Shown: positions 43,371-54,664 of the stretch, piece by piece
Layout: the number at the start of each line of letters is the position of its first letter
Numbering within the stretch: the first letter of the stretch is position 1
NCBI GenBank assembly: GCA_016858145.1
Contig: JAEHOE010000126.1
Location: forward strand, 62,001 to 126,000
Origin: Edaphochlamys debaryana
Lineage: Eukaryota > Chlorophyta > Chlorophyceae > Chlamydomonadales
Length of the DNA: 64,000 nt
Direction: 5' to 3'
Notes under the pieces: model-generated
What the model was told of the DNA's origin: nothing
The model's database searches: none
Seen by the model: the letters and a program-made list of their open reading frames with translations, nothing else
Program-made: the position numbers and the translations under genes

Positions 43371-45104
43371 CACACGCGAATTATCACTGCTATATCATTG
43401 CTACTGTGGCCCAGATTTCAAGCCGGCTGGACCTGTTTAACTAAACAAGGACCGTCTTTGCGCGCTTTGCGCACGAAGCCAGGTGCTTGTGAGCGCTGCC
43501 AGCATGCAAGCTCATTAGAGGCACCTTATGCAGGCGGCTTTAAGAGTTATGTGTGTCCGCACGATGCACAGTGGCACTGCGTCGCAGTTTGACAGGGCAC
43601 ACATAGTCGTTCATAGATTTGTTTGACGCACAACGGGCCAGAAACGGTTTGCACCTTTGCGGCGACGTTGACCGTACCAACCGCGGGGACCGCCCATGCC
43701 GCCGATGCCGCCTAATCCCGCCTGATCCCGCCTGACCCGTCCTGCACCGGCCTGCTCTTTGCGGGCCAGACCCTGCCAGACGCTGTGTTGGTCTGGGGAA
43801 TGTCATGGTCCCGGATGGTCGATCTAAGATCCATGGGGAGGACCGGGAACAGGGGTTTGACGAGAACACCGGGGACCGGGGTCAGGGGGCCGCTTCGTCT
43901 TTGCCCGTCCGAATCACTCAACTCCCCAGCCCCGGACCATCTGGAGTCCTGGAGGCCTCCTTGAGCATCCATCCGCCATAGCAACCCGGCAGAATAGGCC
44001 GAAGTGCATGGACCCCTTGCACGCGCGCCCTTGCGGGCCGTAAGGTGACCGGGGGCCTGGAGCCGAGCGTGCCCTCGTGCTGCATTATTGCGCTTTGCTT
44101 TGAGCCCTTCCGGGCTTCCAACCCACCTATCACCGCCAAAGCGCAGGGCTTCGATCTACGCCGTCGTCAGCGGCCTACCAGCGGCGTCATGTGACCCGAA
44201 GCATAGAGGCCTTCCCCCGAACCGCACAATGAGGTTCATGCTGTCCCAAAGGTGTACTGACAGGCCCCACCCCTTCCACGGCCTTCCGGCCCAACTACGA
44301 TAACGCCTCCAAGCATGGATGAACGCCTGGACGCAAGGGCACTCGCCGCACCAACTCAACTGTCCTTCCCATTGCCCTGTCCATCGGCGCGCAGCAACGT
44401 AGGAAACGTCGCAAAACAAGTTTTGGCCAGTCACGGCCACTCAGTTACTGGCTCAGTGACAAGCCCCGTTGTTTGATCTAACTACCCAACCCCTGCAAGT
44501 TCCGTCTCCGCAACATGCGTTGCCAGCGATGACGCAAGTCCACCAGTTCACAGTCCAGAAGCTCTTCACATTCCTGTTCCCACCTAGCAGCCGTTAATAA
44601 GAGTTTCCGGCATGGCAGCGGTCCGCCGCAGTCCCCCGCCCTCCACGCAAGTGGACGCACAGTTGTCCGCCGCTTGGAAGGGTACCTCTTCCCGCAATTA
44701 CAATTCAGGATGCTCGTGCACGGTGCACATCCACCAAAACGATACTGAGCGCCCAAGGGCCCTCAATCCAAACCAGGAGACACATCGGCTTCCCGTGCGC
44801 AGCCTGCACCATGCGTGCCGGACCATAAGTCCTTGACTGCATGCTTATAGCTCGATGCCCAACCTCCAACCGGTGTCTTACCTCTCCCTGGCACGAGTCC
44901 GTACTGTGCAGTCCATACCGGTACGGTGCTGTTACACAGCAACGGGCGACTGATCACCAGGGACCCAGCTGCCCCGCCCTCACCCGCCTATGGCCGGTCT
45001 GCACAGCCGGCGCCCGCCGTCAAGTGCTAAACAGAGAGCTCGAGGCCGCGGGCTCCAATGCTCCCTTGCTAGATGCGTGGTCAGCATGGTTCAAGTTATG
45101 TGTG
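43371..45104. other. Intergenic region between kinases B and C
   Basis: This holds the B promoter side and C 3' region, with one copy of the GCGCTTTGCTTT dispersed repeat (44081-44109). No splice-consistent exon is seen. Confidence 0.5.
44932..44936 (-). terminator. Putative TGTAA polyadenylation signal of kinase C
   Basis: TGTAA on the minus strand lies about 170 bases after the kinase C stop codon. Confidence 0.4.
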
Positions 45105-48100
45105 TCATACGTTGGCGCTTGTCCGCGCCTCGTCCCGAGCTGCGGCCTCGGCGCTGCCCTGCTGTCGCTCCATCTCCCGAAGTAGGAGCAACTCCTTGGC
45201 AATCTCGGCGGCCGCGGGCCGCCGGCCGGGGTCCTTGTCCCACGCATTCCACAGCAGCAGCCGCAGGCGCTTGGGCCAGCGGGTGGGGTCAGCGTCTCCA
45301 CTGGGCGGCACGGGCAGTCGCGTGTTCTTTAGTGTGACCTGGGTGGCGATCGCTGGCAACGCAGAATGGGTGAGAAGGAGGGAGGGAGAGAGGAGGGAGG
45401 GAGTGTCAGCGACAGGGACATGCAGCCGCAGACGGTTCAGGCCGGCGACCGGTTGTCCAGTTCGGGGCGAGTAGGCTGTGCGGCGCTCACCTATGGGCGC
45501 CACGCCCGCCCACGGCTTGCTCCCCGCCAGCATCTCCCACACGCACACGCCCCAGCTGTAGATGTCCGCCTGCAGGGAGGGCACGGGGGACCGGTTGCGG
45601 TGGTGAGAAGCCGTCTTCAGTATCGCGCGGCCAGGGATGCCGGTTTGGAGGCTTGGCGAACCTAGCTTGCAAGCCAGGGCCTACGCCAAAACCGCATGCG
45701 CACGGTCAACGAAGAAGTTGGGGTTCCTTTCCAGCTCACTTTATTGGTGACCACGTGGTTTCGGGCGTCGAAGCACTCCTGCGTGCGGCGGCCAGCAGGG
45801 CACGGCGAAGCACGATGAGCACAAAAGCCAAAGCAAGTCCGGGCCCGGGTCAAGAAGGCCAGAACAAACCCACACAAGGAGCCCGCAGCCTCACCGGTGC
45901 AAGGTAAGGCGGCTGCGTGGTGAAGTGAGCGGCAGACAGCGAGAAGCGAAGAGGGTCAGTGGGGTCACGGTCAAGGGTCACGGTCAAGGGTCAAGGGCAC
46001 CGATGAGGGCGGCCGTGGGAGAGTCTGCTTCAAAGCATTGCAAGCCAATCTATACCCACCGTGCCCGCCTCCGGCGTCTTTGTGGGCTGCACCGTGTCCC
46101 AAATGCGGGACAGACCAAAGTCCTGCATCAGGGCGCACGCCAGAACAGGGTGTCATGGGATTTCCACGAAGACTCTTGGCCAAAGGGCCTCAGGTCCCAC
46201 GCACCGCCAGCTTGACCTCCGGAAGAGGGCTTGTGATGTTATTAATAAGCACGTTTGCGGGCTTGAGGTCGCGATGCCTGCGGAGGAGGGATGGAATCCT
46301 TCACGGTTGCATTCTCCCATTACATTGTTGGGCGCCTGGTCGGCCCACAGCCCTGGTTCCCCCTTACATCCCCGTGCAAGCGACTCACACAATGGTGGGG
46401 TGCAGGTACTCGAGGCCCTGGGCGTATTGAGGGGGAAATAAAGGACCAGAACTCTCAGTCATGCCAGGGGCCGCTTGCGCAAGGCGCGCACTGCCCTCGG
46501 GCCTCACCTTTGCAACCTCAGCCGCTATGTGCAGTACCTGTAGAGAGCGAGGGAGGGCGTCAGCGTCCGCTCGAAAGGAATAGAGCCTCCGAGCCCCTTG
46601 CACCCAGCTACCTCCCCCGCCTCACCAGGGGCATGGGCAGCAGGGCGCCGTCGCTTCGGTTGTACAGCAGTTGCGCCAGGGACACGTCACACAGCTCCTG
46701 TGTGGGCGATGCGTACGGGAGGCGTGAGAATTGGACCCCAGCAAAAAGAAGCACCGCGCAGCCCTGCGAGCATCACCTCCTGGCGCCGCTCACCATAACA
46801 ATCACGGGCCTTGGCCCCGTGACGCACGCCGCCAGCAGCCGCACCACGTTGGGGTGGTCGCAGCGGGCCAGGATCTCCAGCTCCTGGGGCGCAAAGAGGG
46901 ACTGCATGTGAAGCAGCTCCATGGTTGGCCTCGCTGGCATAGCCGGCAGGAGAGGCTGCATGACGAGTGCTCCCCGCTGCTCACTGGGGCCGGCGGATAC
47001 GGATACGGATACGCAGCACCGTACGGACGCAAGCAGCCATGTGCTCAGCTTCCCTCCCTCCCCCCAGCTCCCACCGCACCTGCACGCATGACCGCATGAC
47101 GCTCTCGGGCAGGGGCGCCTCCGCGACCGTGCCGTGCGCAAACTGCTTCACCGCCACCCGCTGGCCCAGGTACACGCCCTCGTGCACGCGCCCGTAGCTC
47201 CCCTGCGGCAACATGGGGATGGGACAAGAGCGCAATTACTTGATATGCGAGCCCTTCGCTGCCATGTGCTTCCTCACAGGCTTCAAGCCAAGCAAGGATG
47301 TCGCGGCCGGCTAGAAGGCTTGGCCCCTCGATCGCCCCGCCCCGCCCCCCGGGCCCCACCTTGCCCAGCACCCGCCCCGTCAGCACCACGGCCGCGGGGG
47401 CCTCCGCCGGTTCGCAGGTGCTTCCGGTGCACTGGCTCCCGCCATCCGTCACAGTGGGCTGAGAGCCCTCGTCGCAGCTGCTCACGACCTGAAGGGGTTG
47501 CGCAGAGGGACGATACGTGTCATCGACTCACCAGGCCCCTGCAATCGCTCAACGTGCCCTGCCCCATGGGCCCCCTTTCCCTCTTTCGCACGTGGCGAGT
47601 GTACCAGCTGAACTCATCCAGGCACTCACACCGACGACTGAGGCCCCATGCCACACTCTCTCACAAGGAGCTGCCTTCTCCCCAGGGCCCCACCTGCAGC
47701 TCCGTCAGCGTGCAGGGCCGCGCCGGTGTCTGCGTGGTGACCACCACCGTCACTGGCTCCCGCCTGGAAGCGGCGGGGCTGAGGCTGGCGGTGGGATGGG
47801 AGGCGTCCCTCGAGCTGGACGTTCCACACGCCAGGCCCCCGCCCTCCAGGACCCCGCCTTCTAGCTTGTCATCATCTGGAACCCTGCACTCGCGAGCGCG
47901 GAAGGGGGCAGAGAGTGGGACTGGGTTGTGTGAGGAGCGGTTCGGCTGCGACCGCTCGCTAGCTCTATCTGTGGCATGTGCCTCTGGAGCCGAGCTGCCA
48001 GCGGTCATGCAACTCCGACCAGAGCCACCCGCGCGAGCTTGTGGACTCACCAGGCCGCGCTGAAGGACGGCGGGCACCGGGACTGCCGCCGACGGCGCCA

Positions 48101-50665
48101 CAGCAGGAATCCCGCCACCACCAATGCGGCTAGCACCCCTGAGGCGGCACGGGGAGGGAGGATCGCACGAGTCTGTCGTTGGACGAGTGCCCGGGCCGCA
48201 GGACCGGAGCGGCCGGCTCCACAAATGACGAAGCGGTCGACTGAGCACCGCTGCGGCGCAACCGGCTGCCGCTAAAGCTGCCAGCACTGCCTATGCAGCC
48301 TTCGCGACTGCAGGCCTTACTCGAAGGCAACCCAGATCCTTGATGACACTCCCGCCACCCACCTTGCACCTCCCACCGCACACCCCGCCGCTCACCTCCC
48401 ACCACACAACCCGCCACGATGGGTCCCACGGGCGGCCCGCTGCTGCCGCCCCCCGCGCCCGGGCTGCCCTGCCCCGGGACCACCACGGACGCGTCTGGCG
48501 CTGGGGACACCCCGGCAGGCGCCGGGTCCGTAGCCGCATCGCCCTCGCCGGGCACCAGCGGAGGCAGGGCCTGAGACGCGTTCTGCGCGAGCCGCTGGCA
48601 CCTGGGGCGGCATGACAACACGGAAAGGCTGAATGCCGAGTGCAGCGCTCGCGCACAGGGCCGTTCAGCTGGGGCCAAGGACCGCCGTCGTAGCCTTGGC
48701 CTCAGCCGACAGTGCAGCACGCCCCACGCGGCACGTGACATACACAGGCCGCGTGGAACAGGCGAGGGCGACTGGGATGGTGACAGCTCACATGACTCGT
48801 GACCCCGCCCGGAACGCACCCGATCGGTCCCAACTGGTCAACGCATTCCTGCGTCAGGGACTGGCGACACGCTGAAACGCAGTTATTGAGCTGGATGACG
48901 TAGTTATTGGGTTGCGGTTTGTCTGCGTGTAGAAGCGGAAAAGGTACTTCCCTCAGCGAAAGCAGCGCGCTTGCTGGCCCCTTTCTCCTACCCAACAGTT
49001 CGGCCACCACCCACCAGCGGCGTCCGCGTCCGCCCCCGTCAGGGCAAAGTCCTCCAGACGTTGTACTTGGGGCCAGCAGCGGGCGGTCAGGTTGGCCCCC
49101 GCAGCCGCGGCGTCCAGGCAGCCGGGCTGGGGCACATCGACCTGAAAGCGCTGCTCCCCCGGCACGGTCGGGGGTCGGGCCACGCGGGCAAAGTTCTGCC
49201 CCATGATTTTGGGAGGGAAGCAGAGGTCTGCGGGCACGCCAGGGGCATAGTTGGCGCGTGGGCAGACGTGTTTCTTTGCCAAGCCGCCAGGGCCCCCGCT
49301 AGGGACACGAGCTCCTGGCTCACTGCTGATGGCCATGCTTGTGTTGACCAGGACCATGGCCCCAACGGTGCCCGGGGGGCTGGGGAGCAGCAGGTCCAGG
49401 CCTGGGGGGAGAGGAGGGGAAAAGGCGCGCCCCCGTGGGGAGGCGGTGGGCGTCAGGCGACATGGCAGATCCCGGCTTCGCAGCTGCTCGTGGACCCTGT
49501 GTTCAGACTGCCGTACTGTCGTACTGCTCACAAGGCCCAACCATCAGGCATGCGCGTAGGACCGTCCGCACCCCAACGCCGATGCCGGCGGTGCGTCCAC
49601 GCGTTCCCCACAACCATTCGTCCGTCTACCCCCAAGAAGTGCACCCAGGCCCTCCCCTCGCTCGCCGCCTGCCAGCTGCCCGAGCGCACCCGGCCGGCTG
49701 ATCATGTTGTCGCGCTTTCGGAACCCTGCCATCGCCAGCCACCTGAACTCCAGTGTAACATGATCTGACAGAATCAACTGCACGTGGGGGTCACGTGGAG
49801 TGTGGGCAACGGCTTGCCATGCATGTCACGACCTAAATGCGCGATGGCAGCGTAGGCAGCATCACAGCTATAGCAGCAATGATTCACGTGGTGGCCCAGG
49901 TTCCCAAGGAACTCTTGAGCAATTGTAGCCCCGGCGGCCAGGCGGTCTCAAGTGACGGGAGGGCACGCCCTCGAACGCCAGGGTTTCCACAGCCCCACGA
50001 CGCGAATGCATCCCTGCCTTTGCGCACACCTTGCGGGGGCTGTTGAACTGGAGGACCGGCCATGGCGCAGAGCCACCGTCTGCCCCCTAAGGGCCGGGGG
50101 CGGTGGGGCCGGGTGTCGTGGCCTGGTTACGGAGCTCCAGTGCACGTAAAGTTTGGGCTGTAGGACCCAGAGCATCTCGCGGGCAGCCCCCGCGCGACGC
50201 CGCCACGCAGCACCTGTTTCCACCTGACTTGTGATGTTGTACCCCAAGCCCCGCCCCGCCCGCCGGCTCAACTGCCAAGCGCGTGTCGGCACCCTGGGGC
50301 TCCCCGCCCCTACAGCTCCCCCCCCCCTCCACGCCCGGCCCTTCCTGCTCCCCCCAACCCGACACCGTCCGACCCATCGTCCGCGCTACCTGCAACGTGA
50401 CGTTCCTTCTCCTTGTTGCGGGGACCTCCGCGCAGCCAGCGGTGGCCCAATCCACATCATTTACCTCCACGTATCTCCCCTCTATCAGAACCACAGGCTC
50501 ATCGTCGTCACATAGCGCAGCCGCTACATCTGCGCCCGTCCGAGCCCGGCGCAGTGTCGCTCCGTCGCTTTGCCAGAGTAAAACAAAAAGCAGCAGGAGG
50601 CCACAGTTCGCTACCCAGCTGTAGCCACTGTAGGCGCTGTATCTTTCGCCTAGCCGGCTGGGCAT
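45105..50665 (-). CDS. Receptor-like protein kinase C
   Basis: Minus-strand exons are 50665-50390, 50086-50030, 49777-49690, 49401-49324, 49227-49015, 48922-48820, 48601-48396, 48138-48051, 47883-47694, 47488-47360, 47202-47080, 46883-46794, 46697-46626, 46537-46508, 46417-46389, 46277-46205, 46122-46060, 45912-45895, 45778-45740, 45569-45491 and 45352-45105. They total 763 residues with the same phases as B. The ATG at 50665 precedes a signal anchor or signal peptide with core CGLLLLFVLLW. The ectodomain has RRNVT and NLTARCW, as in A and B. The TM helix is VLAALVVAGFLLWRRRR. The kinase has GKGSYGRV, VAVK, HRDLKPAN, DFGLSR, YLAPE and RRPAAAEIAKELLLL, then an acidic/basic tail ending TSANV. 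All donors here are GT. It is closer to B than to A in the Pro-rich stalk (exon 7 is 206 bases in both). Confidence 0.88.
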
Positions 50666-52392
50666 AGACCGAACCGGAGAGTGTGTCCGAGCGTCAATGG
50701 GGCCGCTGCGCGGCACGCACGCGCTTGCTCAGTCCGGTCTAGTTCCTATTTGAATTGCTCTAGTATGAAAAGCGGAGGCGAAAACAGCGAGGAGCGAAGT
50801 TTCATCCTTGGGCAGGCCCCTGCGGCGTCGCGTCTTTGAAGCTGTCCCTGTAATGATCATATATTACTTGAAGGAATCAGATAACCGTCGTTGTCGGGTG
50901 TGGGTACGGTGCGGAGCGCCTGGCCGTATACGGCGAGGATGAGGCGGTTTGCTCGGCCCTGCACACTGGTGTACGTCGCGCGCCGCGCCCGCCGCGCACC
51001 GGAAGAGGCGACTTCGGGGCGTCTTAGGGGCGGCCAAATGTGCATAGATCAGGGTGGGCGGGGGGGAGTGCGTTTGACAGCAGCCAGGTGGCAAAGTCCC
51101 CGTGTGTCCCCTGACGGCCGCACACGACTATATGCCCAAGTGGGGTCTTTACCCGCTTGCGTGCCCGGCCCTCGCCGCCGTCTCTATCTTTATGCGTAGG
51201 GACCCGGGGAGGCGCCGCGCGGGTACGTGCCAAACCCGGCACACCCGGCACCGTCGCGTGCCCTTGCGCTATCAGAACGGTGAGAGCGCATACGAGCGGC
51301 CTAAGCACTTGCAGCGCGTGTGTGCAAGCACGCGACTCGCGAGTGACCGAGGGCCGGTGGTGCGGAACCGCACTGGACCGACCGCAAGGAAGGTATGGTT
51401 GATGAGGTGGACAAGACGAAGAATATCGTCAACTTGTGCCCGAGCTTGCCGGCCGAGCGCCGTGAGGCGCAAGGCCTTTCGCGCCAAGTCTGGGCCTTCA
51501 CGCGCTGCCCTTCTTCCCAGCCGCAGTATCTTCTACGTGGAGCATCGAAGCAGTATGAGGAGTATGGCGATGCGCAGGCGCACGAGGAGAAAAGAAGAAC
51601 ACGGCAAAGCGGAGCCCAAGCGCCGCGAGGAGCCCCAGCAGCGCAGCAAGCAGTGTCTGCGTGCGTGGAGATAGGCGGTGACACTGGCAACTTTAGCGAC
51701 GTGGGAGTTTGGCTGGCGCAGCCGTGAGCCAGAGCGCCCCCAGCGGCAGAGCGTTCCCAGAGCGGATCGAAGCGAGCACTCCCGTCAGGTTATGAGCAAG
51801 AGCTTTTGTTGTAGGTGCTTGGGTTAGCTAGGCGAGGAAAGGGTAGGTAAGTGATTTGGGTAGGGCGCGCACGAGGGCGCGGAGTCGCGAGCGAGGCCAC
51901 ACCCGTTCCCTTGGTGGCGCTGCGCAGTCTGTGTGTTTGGTGTTTCGTGGTGAGCGCCGCCGGGGCCGGGTTGTGCCCACTCCGGCGAAGCGCCGGCGCC
52001 CCCCAGCGCCGGCGCACCCAAGCCGCCCGCCTGCTGCCCATAGCATCACTCTGATGCTCCTGAGCACCCTGGCTGGGCTCGTGGCGGCGCCCGAAAGGCC
52101 GAGCCCTTCGGCTCCGGCTGGGCCCCGCGCCACGTTCCGACACCTCCCGACGCAGGCCCATCGCGGGCCTGCGCGGGCCTCGACTTCCGGAATGCCGGGA
52201 TCGGGTGTCGGAGGGCCGGATTGGTACGGCAGCCCTCATTGGGCCCGCTCAGACTTGCTTATAAGACCGGGTCGTGGCCCTTTTGCGGCTTAACCTAGCA
52301 AACAACAAGCAAACGCATACGAACAAGCTCTCTTATCAAAGCTCTCTGACTCCGAACAAGCTCGAAGACTCTGAACCTCTGAAGCTCTGTTA
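50666..52392. other. Kinase C upstream region and gene-poor DNA
   Basis: Only the start of this stretch can be assigned (C promoter side). Open frames between 51.1 and 51.7 kb occur on both strands, including one from ATG 51395 of 110 codons, without family match or splice support. Sequence around 52.25 kb (CTTATAAGACCGGGTCGTG) looks promoter-like, followed by repeated AAGCTCT motifs. Confidence 0.4.
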
Positions 52393-52512
52393 TACGGCGC
52401 CGGACTGACCACCCGTCGCTTGGAACCCAAGTCCTGTAATCTCCACAGGTATTACGGCGCCGGACTGACCACCCGTCGCTTGGAACCCAAGTCCTGTAAT
52501 CTCCACAGATAT
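52393..52512 (+). repeat. Two tandem 60-base units
   Basis: Units 52393-52452 and 52453-52512 differ at one base. Each contains TACGGCGCCGGACTGACC and ends in CTCCACAG[G/A]TAT. Confidence 0.9.
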
Positions 52513-53010
52513 TACATTCGAATCCCCCGACCCTTTATACTCCATCCTTCACCACAGCACTCGGTTTGGACGCCAATAGTTGCCCATAGCAGCTTAAGGC
52601 TCCTCGTCCAGCAGAGTTTGGCTAACCCGGCAGGTAACCCCGTTACCCCTTGCCGGCCCCGTGGACGGGAGGCGGTACCAATCGCCCTGTCTACCCCTTC
52701 TGCGCCCACAGCCCCGGCGCGGCGGTATTGCCCCCTTCTCGGCTCCGCCCTCTGTTCCCACAGGTTCGAGTGCCTAAGCCTCCGCTCCTGTCAGTGAACA
52801 TCGGCCACAATTACCAGCAGTGGTCAAGCCCCTGCTCGTGTTGGCCCGTGCACCCTTCGTCCCGGCGGGCCCGTGCCAGTCAAGCCCCCGCCCCTGCCTG
52901 AGGACCCCGGCAGCGGCGCAGCAGCCTCCGCCTGCCCGTGTTGCCCGTGCACCCTTTGCCCGCCCCCAGGCCAAGCACCGTACCTTGCCCTGCGTGCGTG
53001 TGCACCGGTC

Positions 53011-53097
53011 TACCTCACCGTCAGACGTTTCCGCCGTCTGTCCGTGACACCTATACTCTGATACCTCACCGTCAGGCGTTTCCGCCGTCTGTCCGTG
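53011..53097 (+). repeat. Two 36-base direct repeats
   Basis: TACCTCACCGTCAGACGTTT followed by CCGCCGTCTGTCCGTG at 53011-53046 recurs at 53062-53097 with one change (AGACG to AGGCG). A 15-base spacer separates them. Confidence 0.9.
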
Positions 53098-53783
53098 TGT
53101 CACGACCCCGTGTGTAACCGCTCCCACACTGACGATATGGGGGTTACACGGGCTGGCAAACAGGGCGGTATACCATCACCCCCTGTTCGATCAGGCCGCC
53201 AGGGCCCACCCTCCGTCCCCTGGACCGGACTCGGCTGCTCTCCAAGACTGGCGAGAGGGTTTAGGGTTTGGGTTGCCAGCCCGCAGCGCTGGGTCAAGTC
53301 AGCGCTGGGTCGTGACACGTGACCTAAACAGCTTCCGCTTCGACTCAAGACTCTGGTACTGCGTGGTGATCCGCACACCACCGGCAGTTTATATCCGTCC
53401 TCTCTAAACCCGGCGTGCGGGGGTCTTCTTACCCTCCCTCGCTGTGCGTGTTCAAGGGCTCTGCAACGGTCCAAGGGCGCGGCAACTACACCTTCGGCAG
53501 CAGCAGACTACATCAGGAAGCAGTGCACGGCGAAAATTTCTGGTGTGCCATTCTGGTCTCTACCCCGTTGGTGTGGTCGCTCCGCTTGCTGCCGGCACCC
53601 CCGCGCCGTCCCGCACGGGGCAGGGGCGCCCACGTTCTGCCAGGGGGTCCCGCCGTGCTCTGCGCACGTTCCGTGGGGCGCCCGGCAGGCGGAACTTCTG
53701 CGCTCACGCCAACCAGTGCTGCTATCTTGCTTTCGTTCTCGTGCAAGTTTCGATTCTGAGGGCTCTGCACGAAAGCGTTTTGG

Positions 53784-54250
53784 CAACTTTCGTGCGGGGG
53801 TCACGAAGTATTTTCCCCTGGGGACCCATGTTTCGTGCCTATGTACCGAAAGATTTGGCCCCTGCTGGCCCCCTTTCGTGCGTTTGGGCCAAGCTGGGGA
53901 ACACTTTCTGACATGGTCTAGTCGACACAAGGGTTTAAAGCAAAGCGCTATGCACAAGGGTTCGCAGAGTCATTTGCACGCTCCCCGAGGGGTTTGCTCA
54001 ACGGGAAACACTTTCCAAGAAGGCATCATGCTGACGCCGCCGCAGCGCACGGTGCCTCGAGTGTGCCCCCTCAGCTCTGCATGGACAGCCCAGGACAGCC
54101 AAGGACAGGGCTCCCTGTAGCGGGGACCACTTCCTGCCGAAGGGCCCTAGCGCAGGGCACGCCCGTGGCAGCTGCAAGATGTCCCCCAAACCCCTTGTAC
54201 CGAAACTGAAAGCCTGCGAAAGCCAACTTTCGTGCACATGTACCGAAAGT
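53784..54250. repeat. Repeated CTTTCGTGC / TGTACCGAAAG inverted motif
   Basis: Near-palindromes built from CTTTCGTGC and TGTACCGAAAG occur at 53830-53854 and 54226-54250. Further half sites lie at 53786, 53873 and 54196. The best copy, ACTTTCGTGCACATGTACCG, then AAAGT, is an almost perfect inverted repeat. Confidence 0.65.
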
Positions 54251-54628
54251 CACGGCCTCCGCAGGGGGTACTTTCGGTCACAGCTAAGAGCCGAGTCCCA
54301 GGAAGATAGCAGCACTGACGCCAACCCTCGCCAAGAGATTTCGCCAGTCGAAACCTTCCTGCGCACAAGCTCCAGAGTGTAACAGGAGGACTACGGCGAA
54401 GCTTGCGGGGCCATACCGGTATGGTGATGGTCGGGAGATGGCCCTGGTGATGGCGAGCAGAGAGCAGGCCGGGCCACGGCTTCGGAGACTGCTTGCGCGT
54501 TGTTATCCCTGCTTGTACCTTGCAGGGTTACTGCTACGCGGCGTGTGTGGGCAGAACTTGAACGTGCCGTCGGATGCAGGACTGTCACCCCTGGTCGGGG
54601 TCCGGAGCCACACAGCAGGAGAGGAGGA

Positions 54629-54664
54629 ATAAAGCAAAGCGCAATGCAGTGCAGTGCACGAAGG
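54629..54664 (-). repeat. Short dispersed repeat, GCATTGCGCTTTGCTTT copy (inverted)
   Basis: AAAGCAAAGCGCAATGCAGT plus GCAGTGCACGA is the reverse complement of the 37.37 kb copy with one or two changes. A weaker copy in this orientation lies at 53933-53965. Confidence 0.65.

Noticed and set aside
51272..51690. Overlapping open frames on both strands, one with a plausible helix (QVDDILRLVHLINHTFL)
   Set aside because: Mutually exclusive frames of similar quality with no family match or splice signal; treated as chance.
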